Positions 10,311 through 17,391 of a stretch of DNA of 64,000 nt are shown in pieces. How positions within the stretch are numbered: position 1 is the first letter of the stretch; each line of letters opens with the position of its first letter. The notes under the pieces are model-generated. The model was not told the DNA's origin and did not search any database. It saw only the letters and a list, made by a program, of their open reading frames with translations. Source of the DNA: Candidatus Hydrothermarchaeum profundi (GTDB taxonomy: Archaea > Hydrothermarchaeota > Hydrothermarchaeia > Hydrothermarchaeales > Hydrothermarchaeaceae); NCBI GenBank assembly GCA_002011125.2, contig MTMF02000009.1, positions 1,642,989 through 1,706,988 on the forward strand, given 5' to 3'. Both the position numbers and the translations under genes were made by a program.

Positions 10311-10645
10311 TTTCCTTCCTGGAGGAGCATTATGGCTTCTGCTAAGTCTCCGTTAGTCTTAGCGAGAGCCTCTCTAGCCTCATCCTCGCTTACTCCTGCC
10401 TGCTCGGCTACCATTTTCACGTCTTCCTCAGGAATAAGGATCCTTTCACTTTCACTACCCATGATCTGATAGGTCTTCTGACCCATAGCTGTGACCACGT
10501 TAACAGTAGGATTCTCAATGACAATCTCCCTGTCGGAGAGCCTAATTATGACCTCTTGGGCATCTAACTCCTCCATTTCCATGCCCATCTTCTTCATCAT
10601 CTTTTTCATTTTCTTCGGATTCAAATTAGGAATCATTGCTTCCAC
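10307..10645 (-). CDS. nac: Nascent polypeptide-associated complex, alpha-NAC homologue
   Basis: A 112-residue archaeal NAC: a Met/Lys-rich N-terminus (NPKKMKKMMKKMGMEMEEL), a NAC beta-barrel (about residues 28-75) and a UBA domain (about 76-112, EQAGVSEDEAREALAKTNGD). NAC binds ribosomes near the exit tunnel. It is the first gene of a three-gene operon with usp and a CBS protein. Length is normal for Archaea. Confidence 0.95.
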   Translation of the reverse strand: MEAMIPNLNPKKMKKMMKKMGMEMEELDAQEVIIRLSDREIVIENPTVNVVTAMGQKTYQIMGSESERILIPEEDVKMVAEQAGVSEDEAREALAKTNGDLAEAIMLLQEGK

Positions 10646-11012
10646 CTTAGCAATAATTTACTGCGCAGAAAATAAAAAGCTATCGAGAGGATAACCAACC
10701 TGCTGGGCAGGATTTTAACATTATATTATATTCTAACCCTTTACGCCCTATACCTATCTCCCTTATCATCAAGCTTTCACGAAAATCTTCAGAAGACATT
10801 CAAGTAACTATGCCGCTGAATAGACCGCTGAAATCCTTTCACCGCCGTGTCGTGCTCCTTGCAAATTGGACATTGGTATCCGTGGTTCTAACACCCGACG
10901 TTCCCCGTGACTGTTTACTATACTTATGCAGACTGATAATCAGGGACTAACAAGGATAAATACTTTACGCCCATTAGCTCCGATCTCAGATAACTACATG
11001 AGTATAAAGAAA
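10646..11012. other. Intergenic region of 367 nt with possible coding remnant
   Basis: No intact gene. Around 10806-10930 the sequence is clearly richer in GC than its surroundings and has a codon-like look on both strands. On the minus strand one frame reads GYQCPICKEHDTAVKGF (about 10830-10880), with a CxxC pair, flanked by stops, and a TAG lies just upstream of it. On the plus strand a frame from about 10808 to 10950 is open for roughly 45 codons. This may be a decayed zinc-ribbon protein or transposase tail; I do not recognise it. The rest (10646-10790, 10950-11012) shows nothing clear beyond AT-rich promoter-like sequence. Confidence 0.35.
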
Positions 11013-11354
11013 TTAAAGCTTAATAATTTTCTTTCTTGACTTATCAGCGGCTTGTAAGATGAGTTGCTTTTCTATCTCCATGAGACTCTTAACTAGTTCG
11101 CTCTCAGTGTTCAACCTGTAAAGCCTCGTCTTTCCAAACTTCCTCTCACTCTTAACGATTCCGAGACTCTCTATTTCCCCCCACACCTTGTAAAAAGTTG
11201 TTTTGCTCATTCCCAGCTCCTCTATGATCTCTTTCTTCGAAAAATCAAAGAGCTTGTTATCCATGAGAAAATCAACTATCCTGAGCTGAGGAGACCTTCC
11301 CAAAGCCTTCAACAATAACGACTCCCTAACTTCTCTCTTCATTCTTTCCTTCAT
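11013..11354 (-). CDS. Winged-helix transcriptional regulator
   Basis: A 113-residue DNA-binding protein. After a basic N-terminus, a winged helix-turn-helix spans about residues 20-90: RIVDFLMDNKLFDFSKKEII (helix), EELGMSKTTFYKVWGEIES (recognition helix) and the wing KSERKFGKTRLYRLN. A C-terminal helix probably mediates dimerisation. It is divergent from the gene at 11444, with a palindromic TATA region between them, so it may regulate itself and its neighbour. It belongs to an archaeal wHTH family common in accessory regions; the ligand is unknown. Confidence 0.75.
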   Translation of the reverse strand: MKERMKREVRESLLLKALGRSPQLRIVDFLMDNKLFDFSKKEIIEELGMSKTTFYKVWGEIESLGIVKSERKFGKTRLYRLNTESELVKSLMEIEKQLILQAADKSRKKIIKL

Positions 11355-11407
11355 TCCTTCGACTTTAACTTAGATTTAAACAGATGTATAGACCAGATTC
11401 AAAGGCA

Positions 11408-11437
11408 AAGGTTTATAAACCTTACCGTTGAACGGTA
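11408..11437 (+). promoter_or_regulatory. Two adjacent palindromes covering a TATA box and start site
   Basis: AAGGTTTATAAACCTT (11408-11423) is a perfect 16-nt palindrome whose centre TTTATAAA is an archaeal TATA box. TACCGTTGAACGGTA (11423-11437) is a perfect 15-nt palindrome around one G that follows directly. The expected transcription start, about 25 nt from the TATA centre, falls at 11440, right at the start of the rightward gene. A repressor bound to either palindrome would block TBP or the initiation complex. The divergent winged-helix gene at 11013-11354 is the natural candidate. Confidence 0.6.
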
Positions 11438-11443
11438 TTGTTA

Positions 11444-11728
11444 GTGTACCAATATGAAGAGGAAGCGCCTACTACCCGGGACATTGAGGCAACGATATTT
11501 CATAAACTAGCAAGGAGAGGGGCATGGGGAGAAGCCTATATGCCTAGGGACACCCTAACAAGATGGCTCTCAAAGAAGATAAAGAAAAACGGCAAGCGAA
11601 TTAGAAAAATCATAGATTCATTAATCCGAGAAGGATACCTCCTCCCCCACAAAGGAGGCAAGACTATTTCCTTAAACCCCTCCCGCAGAGGAGAAATACT
11701 CAGAGTTATAGAAGACTTCCTCCAATAA
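11444..11728 (+). CDS. Small winged-helix-like hypothetical protein
   Basis: A protein of about 94 residues. The start is probably GTG at 11444 (TTG at 11438 is also in frame), because the TATA box at 11412-11419 predicts a leaderless transcript beginning there. The sequence has helices ending in KKIKKNGKRIRKIIDSLIRE followed by a short wing GYLLPHKGGKTISLNPSRR, which looks like a winged helix. I recognise the general pattern (small archaeal proteins of this kind sit beside wHTH regulators) but no function. It overlaps the possible pseudogene on the opposite strand at its 3' end. Confidence 0.6.
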   Translation: MYQYEEEAPTTRDIEATIFHKLARRGAWGEAYMPRDTLTRWLSKKIKKNGKRIRKIIDSLIREGYLLPHKGGKTISLNPSRRGEILRVIEDFLQ

Positions 11729-11986
11729 TGCATAAAAAAGCGCTGTCCTGGGATATATCTCCGTCCTCTCATGCTCCAGCCTCCACCGGAGAATAATCCT
11801 TTGAGCATTCCTAGCCTCGCTGAAGACCTTCCGGATCTTCTCATCAAAAGAGGTTACATGCTCAGTAGTCACGATGGAACCATTAAAAGCCCATACAAAC
11901 TTTGTTCTGAACAGCCTAAAGTCTCAAAAGTTAAAGTATGGGTAAGCAATTCGAAAGCAGGGAAAGTAATCCTACACCCTTTTCAT
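11672..11986 (-). pseudogene. Possible decayed gene, opposite strand, two in-frame stops
   Basis: On the minus strand the frame 11923-11672 reads like a real protein: FVWAFNGSIVTT, then FDEKIRKVFSEARNAQRI and IYPRTALFYALLEEVF, with the AGG-rich arginine codons of this genome. A GTG at 11872 is the only start in the open part and would cut into the conserved-looking stretch. Extending upstream to an ATG at 11986 crosses a TAG (11974-11972) and a TGA (11926-11924). A broken gene is the simplest reading. A short functional gene from 11872 or a chance frame are alternatives. Family unknown. Confidence 0.35.
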
Positions 11987-12227
11987 GCTTAATTACTCTA
12001 GAAATAAGGCGAGGTGACGATTTCATTCTCTTCTACAAATCTTCTTGCTCAATTTATTTTAGCTGTGCTTAATCCATTCCTCAGAAAATATTTTTATCCA
12101 TGGCGGCGAATGGAATCAGGGAAGCCTTTCCTTATAAAAAGAATGTGGTGAGGACTTTTCCAGCACGATAAAAATCTGAGAAACCATGCAAGAGCGGAAA
12201 CAAGGCTCACCATCCGAGTAGGAGTAG

Positions 12228-12302
12228 TGGGCCCGGAGGGATTCGGACCCTCGACCTTTCGGTTATCAGCCGAACGCGCTAACCAAGCTACGCCACGGGC
12301 CC
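12228..12302 (-). tRNA. tRNA-Ile (anticodon GAU)
   Basis: Reverse complement folds as a complete 75-nt cloverleaf: acceptor GGGCCCG paired with CGGGCCC plus discriminator A, D arm GCGT...GCGC, anticodon loop CTGATAA with anticodon GAT, and T arm GAGGG-TCCGAAT-CCCTC. No CCA is encoded and no intron is seen. A TATA box lies about 30 nt upstream, at 12328-12338 on the minus strand. Confidence 0.96.
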
Positions 12303-12327
12303 AGTAAAAATCAAAAGAGATACAGAA

Positions 12328-12338
12328 ATATATAAATC
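12328..12338 (-). promoter_or_regulatory. TATA box of the tRNA-Ile gene
   Basis: Minus-strand AAAGATTTATATATTTC combines a purine-rich BRE-like flank with a TATA element centred about 31 nt before the tRNA 5' end, as expected for an archaeal promoter. Confidence 0.6.
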
Positions 12339-12394
12339 TTTCACTCTAGCACTGCAGGATAGTTTTAGTAGAGGCTCATATATTCCACACGTAT

Positions 12395-12404
12395 TTTTTA
12401 TATG
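12395..12404 (+). promoter_or_regulatory. TATA box of the tRNA-Ala gene
   Basis: TTTTTTATATG is centred about 28 nt before the 5' end of tRNA-Ala. Together with the tRNA-Ile promoter it shows that the two tRNA genes are transcribed divergently from separate TATA boxes. Confidence 0.55.
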
Positions 12405-12426
12405 TTAACGTTTAAATTAGGTTGGA

Positions 12427-12500
12427 GGGCCCGTAGCTCAATTTGGTAGAGCGTCGCCCTCGCACGGCGGAGGCTCCGGGTTCAAATCCCGGCGGGTCCA
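12427..12500 (+). tRNA. tRNA-Ala (anticodon CGC)
   Basis: A complete 74-nt cloverleaf: acceptor GGGCCCG with CGGGTCC, D arm GCTC...GAGC, anticodon stem-loop TCGCC-CTCGCAC-GGCGG with anticodon CGC, and T arm CCGGG-TTCAAAT-CCCGG. The acceptor contains the G3:U70 wobble that is the identity element of alanine tRNAs, which agrees with the anticodon. No encoded CCA and no intron. Confidence 0.96.
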
Positions 12501-12676
12501 CTTCCTATTAAATTGGATAAAAAAATATTGGTGAAGCGTGCATTTTCTTGAATGATCGATTTCAAGATAATCTTCTTGAGTAATGAGCTATTTTAATTTA
12601 CCCTATCTCATAGAATTCTATACTCAGTAAGCTCACTACAAAATAAGAGGATAACTCAAGTATGAGTGAATGATAC

Positions 12677-13135
12677 TCACTCTTCTCGCTTAGGCACCAC
12701 TAGCACAGGCACCTGCAAAAGTCTACCTAGCTCGCTTAACAATCCTTCAGTAGTGCTACCTAGAAAGAGCTTAAAGAAGTGTCCCTTACCCGTGGGAGCG
12801 ATGATTATAAGATCTATGTCACCACGATTATTGATATACTTTATAATCTCATCTGATGGCCTGCCTTTTCCCTTTATTATAACGCTTTCTACCTCAACTC
12901 CTTCCTCCTCTCCAAGCTTTTTCACTCTGTCAACGATCTCGTAAGCATCGCGTTCTGTTTGCATCTTTCTGATGAGTTCTCTCTTCAACTTAACCTTCCA
13001 AGTTTCAACCGATATTTCAGGGTCATAGACATGAAGAGTAACAATCTTACCCCCACACCTCTTGCATAGCTCTACAGCATACTTCTCAGCGGCAAAAGCT
13101 GCCCAAGAGCCATCTGTTGGCACAAGTATTTTCAT
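12677..13135 (-). CDS. Universal stress protein (UspA family)
   Basis: A 152-residue UspA domain starting MKILVPTDGSWAAFAAEKY. The nucleotide loop reads APTGKGHFFKLFLGSTTEGL and keeps Gx2Gx9GS spacing approximately, followed by VPVLVVPKR. The ATG overlaps the stop of the upstream winged-helix gene by 4 nt, so a regulator and a stress protein are co-translated. Substrate or partner unknown. Confidence 0.88.
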   Translation of the reverse strand: MKILVPTDGSWAAFAAEKYAVELCKRCGGKIVTLHVYDPEISVETWKVKLKRELIRKMQTERDAYEIVDRVKKLGEEEGVEVESVIIKGKGRPSDEIIKYINNRGDIDLIIIAPTGKGHFFKLFLGSTTEGLLSELGRLLQVPVLVVPKREE

Positions 13136-13425
13136 CTTTTTTCTCCTCCCGTTATTTTCTTATAAATTTCTAAAAACTCATCCCAATGTTGGAGCATATT
13201 GTCGGTGAGAAAATACATAACGATGTAGGTGTTCTCAGAGGTTTCTACTATTCCGTGCTTTAAAAGTACATCAATATGATATCTTATAGTAGTATAATCC
13301 ATCTTCAACCTACGTGCTATCTGGTTAGCATTACTTGGCCGCTCATGGAGCAGTTTTACTATCTTAGCTCTTATTACTCCGCCCTTCGTAACTCCGAAGA
13401 TCCACCAGAGAAGCTTTTTATTCAT
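13132..13425 (-). CDS. ArsR-like winged-helix regulator
   Basis: About 97 residues from the ATG at 13425, which fits a leaderless transcript from the TATA box at 13449-13459. A GTG at 13434 is in frame but less likely. The winged helix is clear: RAKIVKLLHERPSNANQIAR, then RRLKMDYTTIRYHIDVLLKH as recognition helix and GIVETSENTYIVMYFLTD as wing. No cysteine metal site is visible. It is in operon with the UspA gene downstream (4-nt overlap) and divergent from a small membrane protein gene. Confidence 0.85.
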   Translation of the reverse strand: MNKKLLWWIFGVTKGGVIRAKIVKLLHERPSNANQIARRLKMDYTTIRYHIDVLLKHGIVETSENTYIVMYFLTDNMLQHWDEFLEIYKKITGGEKR

Positions 13426-13448
13426 TATTAACACCTATACAATAAGGC

Positions 13449-13459
13449 TTATATATTAA
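13449..13459. promoter_or_regulatory. Shared bidirectional TATA element
   Basis: TTATATATTAA is near-symmetrical and lies 24-34 nt from both the ATG at 13425 (minus) and the ATG at 13486 (plus). Neither gene has a Shine-Dalgarno, so the same TATA element could drive both leaderless genes in opposite directions. Confidence 0.45.
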
Positions 13460-13485
13460 TCCTCAACATCTTTTCTCTGAGTGGT

Positions 13486-13779
13486 ATGGGCGATGTAATT
13501 CTAACTGCGAGACTGGTGTTTAGTCTAATAAACCTCGCCATCCTAAGCGTATTGGTCTACATTTTTTTTAAGCGTTACCTAGAGCTTAAATCACCTTTTA
13601 CTCTGGGATTTTTACTCTTTTCCCTAGCCCTCTTTTTCAGGACTTTTTTCTCTGCGCCTATTATAAATATCCTTGTCTCGGGAGTAGGTACTTCTAACGT
13701 ACTTGACAATTTCAGGCTTATCGCTGATATTTTTGAAACTTTCGCGCTTTCGATCCTAGTATACCTCAGCACAAGATGA
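13486..13779 (+). CDS. Small three-helix membrane protein
   Basis: A 97-residue hydrophobic protein with about three transmembrane helices (residues 8-27, 38-62 and 78-95). No catalytic motif. Similar small proteins sit next to HTH regulators in other archaeal genomes, but their role is not known to me. It shares its promoter region with the divergent winged-helix/UspA operon. Between it and the next gene (13780-13902) there is only AT-rich leader sequence. Confidence 0.65.
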   Translation: MGDVILTARLVFSLINLAILSVLVYIFFKRYLELKSPFTLGFLLFSLALFFRTFFSAPIINILVSGVGTSNVLDNFRLIADIFETFALSILVYLSTR

Positions 13780-13902
13780 GTTTGTAAAAAGTTTGGAAAA
13801 TTTTTGTATAAAAATAGGATTATTTCTATATAATATTTGGAAAATAAATAAATATGCGCTTCTTTTTTAGTATAATTTAGTTAATTTTGGAGGATTTTTA
13901 AA

Positions 13903-15012
13903 ATGACAGATAAAAATATTTTAATTGCGATAACTGATATTGATATCTTTACTAAAACTCTACCAGATATAATAAAATGGCTGAAAAGTCTTAATGGTAA
14001 CCTAAATGCCACTTTATTATACATAGCTGATGCCACAGATATGGAATCAGCAATCCCTATCCTCGAAGATATAAGCACTAAAAATAAACAGCTTATCAAA
14101 ATTGCAGAAGAGTTAAACCGACAAAACATACCTACTAAGCTACAACTGAGAACGGGAGTACCCCACAGAGAGATAATCACGGAAGCAAAAAGGAAAGGTG
14201 CGTTTACGATATTGATGAGTACAGATAGTAGGGGTATTATTCCAAGAGCATTCTCAAGGAATATTGTAAAAAAAGTGATGGAACAGGCTCCCTGCCCCGT
14301 AGTTGTTTTTAAACCACAATTACTGAGGTTTACGGATAAAGTAGCATGTAAAGAATCCCACTCGAAAAAAAGAGTAGTTGTTTCAACAGATACTCAGGAA
14401 TATAAAGCTTTGATTAAAGAAAAAAAGGTTATCATCGTAGTAAATACGGCCCTCGATACAAAGAATCCGCTTCTTCCATTAGACTTCGCTGAATTTAGTG
14501 CAGAGTGGATGACGAGACATCTAAAAGATCTGAATGCATATAAAGCCATTCTACTCTACCAAGCAGACAATATAAATGAAATCGATAATGCAAAAAAACT
14601 TTTAGGAACCCTTATACCTGCTTTCGAAAAACGCGGCATAAAAGCTACGGTTATTGTTAATTTATCTGAGGAACAAGTAACAGCGGAAATAGATAAGCTT
14701 CAACCGGAAATAGTGTTTGTAACTGGATCTAAACTTGCAAAACATATCGAAAAGCATGTGCGGTGTAAGAGTATAACATACCCCAATCCGAAACAAAAAG
14801 AGCTAAAGACCTCTATAGAATATGGAGTTATCGCATTAATTTTGTATACATTCATATTAATAGACTTTGGGTTTATCCAAGAACTTGTTACTAAAAAAAG
14901 CTTAATATCCGTTCTAGTAGTTCTCATCACAGTGATTCTAGTGGCATATGCCTATGGAAATACGATTACCCATACACTCAGATACTTAGGCATCAAGCCA
15001 AAGGCTCATTAA
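13903..15012 (+). CDS. Membrane-anchored tandem UspA-domain protein
   Basis: A 369-residue protein with two UspA-like folds (about residues 3-140 and 170-300) and two C-terminal transmembrane helices (about 308-328 and 333-353). The first domain ends APCPVVVFKPQ like a Usp strand 5, but it has no Gx2Gx9GS loop (the region reads STDSRGIIPRAFSRNI). The second domain is still more diverged. So neither copy looks like an ATP-binding Usp. A strong Shine-Dalgarno (GGAGG) precedes the ATG. It is the first gene of an operon with a TauE/SafE permease and a canonical UspA. Confidence 0.75.
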   Translation: MTDKNILIAITDIDIFTKTLPDIIKWLKSLNGNLNATLLYIADATDMESAIPILEDISTKNKQLIKIAEELNRQNIPTKLQLRTGVPHREIITEAKRKGAFTILMSTDSRGIIPRAFSRNIVKKVMEQAPCPVVVFKPQLLRFTDKVACKESHSKKRVVVSTDTQEYKALIKEKKVIIVVNTALDTKNPLLPLDFAEFSAEWMTRHLKDLNAYKAILLYQADNINEIDNAKKLLGTLIPAFEKRGIKATVIVNLSEEQVTAEIDKLQPEIVFVTGSKLAKHIEKHVRCKSITYPNPKQKELKTSIEYGVIALILYTFILIDFGFIQELVTKKSLISVLVVLITVILVAYAYGNTITHTLRYLGIKPKAH

Positions 15013-15027
15013 AGGGGGAAGTGGCAG

Positions 15028-16104
15028 ATGGAAGGTCTAACATCTAATCTTGGAAGCGGACTTGATGCGGTGTTTATTAACATAACTCTAATAAAAGCAC
15101 TTGCTATAATATTTCTAGGATTCATCGGAGGAACCTTAAGTGGCTTTCTGGGTAGCGGTGGAGCATTCATAATGACTCCCGGTATGATGAACTTAGGGGT
15201 GCCCGGAATAATAGCTGTAGGAACCAACATAACCCACAAATTCGGGAAAGCCTTAGTAGGTTCCCGTAGTCACGGAGAACTTGGCCACGTAGACAAAAAA
15301 CTAGCTCTAATGATGTTAATAGGATTATTAGCTGGAGTAAGAGCTGCTGTAAAGATTAACTCTAGGATATTCGAATCACTAGGAAAGGCTGCCTCTAATC
15401 TCTATATTAGTATTATCTTCATAATTGTGCTCACTTCCATCACTATAATTATTATTAGAGATATCAAGAACAGCCGGAAAAGTGATCACATCATAGACAA
15501 TGACTTAGCGGATAAAATTCAAAAAATAAATCTCCCGCCAGTTATTCAATTTGAAGTTGCTAGAATAAGAGTATCTCTCTGGTTCCCCCTTATTATAGCG
15601 TTTGCTACAGGATACCTCGCAGGTACGATAGGTGTAGGGGGATTTATAGGTGTTCCAGCAATGATATATATGCTAGGTATAAACACAAGAGTTGCTGCTG
15701 GTACGGAGCTTTTTTTGGCAATATTTTCAGGGGCGTGGGGAGCTATTGAATACGCCCAGCGAGGTTATGTTGACCTACGACTTGTTGTAATCCTATACCT
15801 TGGATCTCTAATAGGAGTGCAATTAGGTGCGATAGCAACTGAAATAGTCGATCAAAGCATTGCTAAACTTGTTTTAGTAATTGTAATTGCCAGCTCAGAT
15901 CTAGGCAGAGTAGTAATGATACCTGAGTACTTGAGAACGTTAGGGTATATTGATATAACTAGTAATACAGGTAATATCCTAAGTATGGTAAGCACAGGCT
16001 TGCTCTTTGGGGGAGCTATTCTAGGGATGGGGGTTATTTTAAAAAATGTAAAAGAAGTAGCGTTGTCCGAGAAAAAGATTAAAATCTTGAGTCACGCAAA
16101 GTGA
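15028..16104 (+). CDS. TauE/SafE family membrane permease
   Basis: A 358-residue membrane protein with about 8-9 helices in two repeats. Each repeat carries the family's glycine-rich signature: GFLGSGGAFIMTPGMMNLGV near residue 39 and GTIGVGGFIGVPAMIYMLGI near residue 200. The family exports or takes up sulfite, sulfonates or other organic anions; the substrate here is unknown. It lies between two Usp genes (15 nt after one, 4 nt before the other), an arrangement suggesting Usp control of transport. Confidence 0.85.
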   Translation: MEGLTSNLGSGLDAVFINITLIKALAIIFLGFIGGTLSGFLGSGGAFIMTPGMMNLGVPGIIAVGTNITHKFGKALVGSRSHGELGHVDKKLALMMLIGLLAGVRAAVKINSRIFESLGKAASNLYISIIFIIVLTSITIIIIRDIKNSRKSDHIIDNDLADKIQKINLPPVIQFEVARIRVSLWFPLIIAFATGYLAGTIGVGGFIGVPAMIYMLGINTRVAAGTELFLAIFSGAWGAIEYAQRGYVDLRLVVILYLGSLIGVQLGAIATEIVDQSIAKLVLVIVIASSDLGRVVMIPEYLRTLGYIDITSNTGNILSMVSTGLLFGGAILGMGVILKNVKEVALSEKKIKILSHAK

Positions 16105-16108
16105 TATT

Positions 16109-16567
16109 ATGAATATTTATTCCCATATTCTCGTTGCAACGGATGGTTCAAAGTACAGCGAACCGGCCGTATGCTACGCTATGCGTTTAGCAAAAGAGAG
16201 TAACGCTAAGCTTACAATCTTACATGTTGCCAATGTGCATGGATATGTTGAGGTACTGTGGCATGATATGAAGAAGAAGTATAAGAATGAAGGGGAAAGG
16301 GTCCTTGAAGAAATTAGAGAACACTGCGAAAATTCAGATGTAAAGGCTGAAACTCTTCTAGAAGAAGGAGTACCCTACTTAAAAATAGTAGAGGCTGCAA
16401 AAAAACTTCACTGCGACCTTATTGTAATGGGCAGCCATGGACATTCTGGATTAGAAAAAATCCTGCTAGGAAGCGTTGCAGAGCGTGTTATAGGAATCTC
16501 GCCTGTACCCGTCGTAATAGTTCCACCAGATGTTGGGAAGCATCTACTTGAAAGCAAAGAGAAATAA
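16109..16567 (+). CDS. Universal stress protein (UspA family), ATP-binding type
   Basis: A 152-residue canonical UspA: SHILVATDGSKYSEPAVCYA at the start, LIVMGSHGHSGLEKILLGSV as a textbook Gx2Gx9GS nucleotide loop, and SPVPVVIVPP at the end. It is the last gene of the operon with the tandem Usp and TauE/SafE genes, and convergent with mscS. Confidence 0.93.
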   Translation: MNIYSHILVATDGSKYSEPAVCYAMRLAKESNAKLTILHVANVHGYVEVLWHDMKKKYKNEGERVLEEIREHCENSDVKAETLLEEGVPYLKIVEAAKKLHCDLIVMGSHGHSGLEKILLGSVAERVIGISPVPVVIVPPDVGKHLLESKEK

Positions 16568-16587
16568 AATATCTCTCTGAGTAATAT

Positions 16588-17391
16588 TTATTCCTTCCCC
16601 ATCATCTTTAACTCGTTTCCAAACCAGAGAGTGCGCTGGGGGAATGGGATTTCAATACCGTTTTTCTCTAATGTCTTTTTGATCCTCCAAAGCAATTCTA
16701 TTTTAACACCGTACCACTCTGTTGATGGAGCCCAAACTCTTACCCTTACAAGGACACTATTATCTCCTAGCTCATCTACAAAAGCTTGAGGTTCCGGATT
16801 TTTTAATGCAAGCGGGTGTTCATCGATCAGGTTCTTTATGATCTCCACTGCCTTATCCGCATCATCAGAGTATCTTATACCAATATTATACTCGAACCGT
16901 CTCACTGGATTCGCTACGAAGTTCGTTATACTACTAGTAAAAACCTGCTCGTTTGGAACTCGCACATACAACCCGTCAAAGGTTCTTATAATCGTGGAAA
17001 TGATGCTAATGTCCTCAACAACTCCAGCTATATTGCCAATATTAACGGAGTCCCCAATTCGTATAGGTCTTTCAATCATCATGAAAACTCCAGATATTAA
17101 ATTGCTTACGATCCTCTGGCTAGCAAAACCGACCACAATTCCCGCTATTCCTCCAGCCAATAGTAATCCTGAGGGGTTTATTCCAAGCATTGGTAGTACA
17201 GAAAGCAGAGCAATCCCAATAATAGTATAATAGGTTACCTTTACTATGAGTTCGATGTGATCTTTCTTCATTCTGTCCTTGAGGCTTCTCCTCAAGTGTA
17301 TCGAGATAGCCTTTGAAATAATAAAGGCAAAACTGAGGATTATGGCGGCTTTTAAAAGTGTAAAAGGCTGTATATTTTGGATAATACTCAT
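16588..17391 (-). CDS. mscS: Small-conductance mechanosensitive channel (MscS family)
   Basis: A 267-residue protein with three membrane helices (about residues 10-28, 48-68 and 75-105). The pore-helix region is LLLAGGIAGIVVGFASQRI, followed by ISGVFMMIERPIRIGDSV, the signature linking pore to the beta domain, and then VEDISIISTIIRTFDG and VRVPNEQVFTSSITNF. It releases solutes on hypo-osmotic shock. The ATG overlaps the stop of the upstream DUF432 gene by 4 nt. Confidence 0.93.
   Translation of the reverse strand: MSIIQNIQPFTLLKAAIILSFAFIISKAISIHLRRSLKDRMKKDHIELIVKVTYYTIIGIALLSVLPMLGINPSGLLLAGGIAGIVVGFASQRIVSNLISGVFMMIERPIRIGDSVNIGNIAGVVEDISIISTIIRTFDGLYVRVPNEQVFTSSITNFVANPVRRFEYNIGIRYSDDADKAVEIIKNLIDEHPLALKNPEPQAFVDELGDNSVLVRVRVWAPSTEWYGVKIELLWRIKKTLEKNGIEIPFPQRTLWFGNELKMMGKE

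Noticed and set aside
10806-10950. Plus-strand frame reading VVLLANWTLVSVVLTPDVPR as a real gene.
   Set aside because: About 45 codons, no start signal, and an equally open minus-strand frame carries a CxxC pair. Kept only as a possible remnant.
11972-11974. In-frame TAG at 11974-11972 read as pyrrolysine.
   Set aside because: A TGA follows in the same frame, no pyl genes are seen, and the sequence upstream of the TAG does not look coding.
13881-14180. A reverse frame of 99 codons.
   Set aside because: It lies inside the tandem Usp gene on the opposite strand and has no motif.
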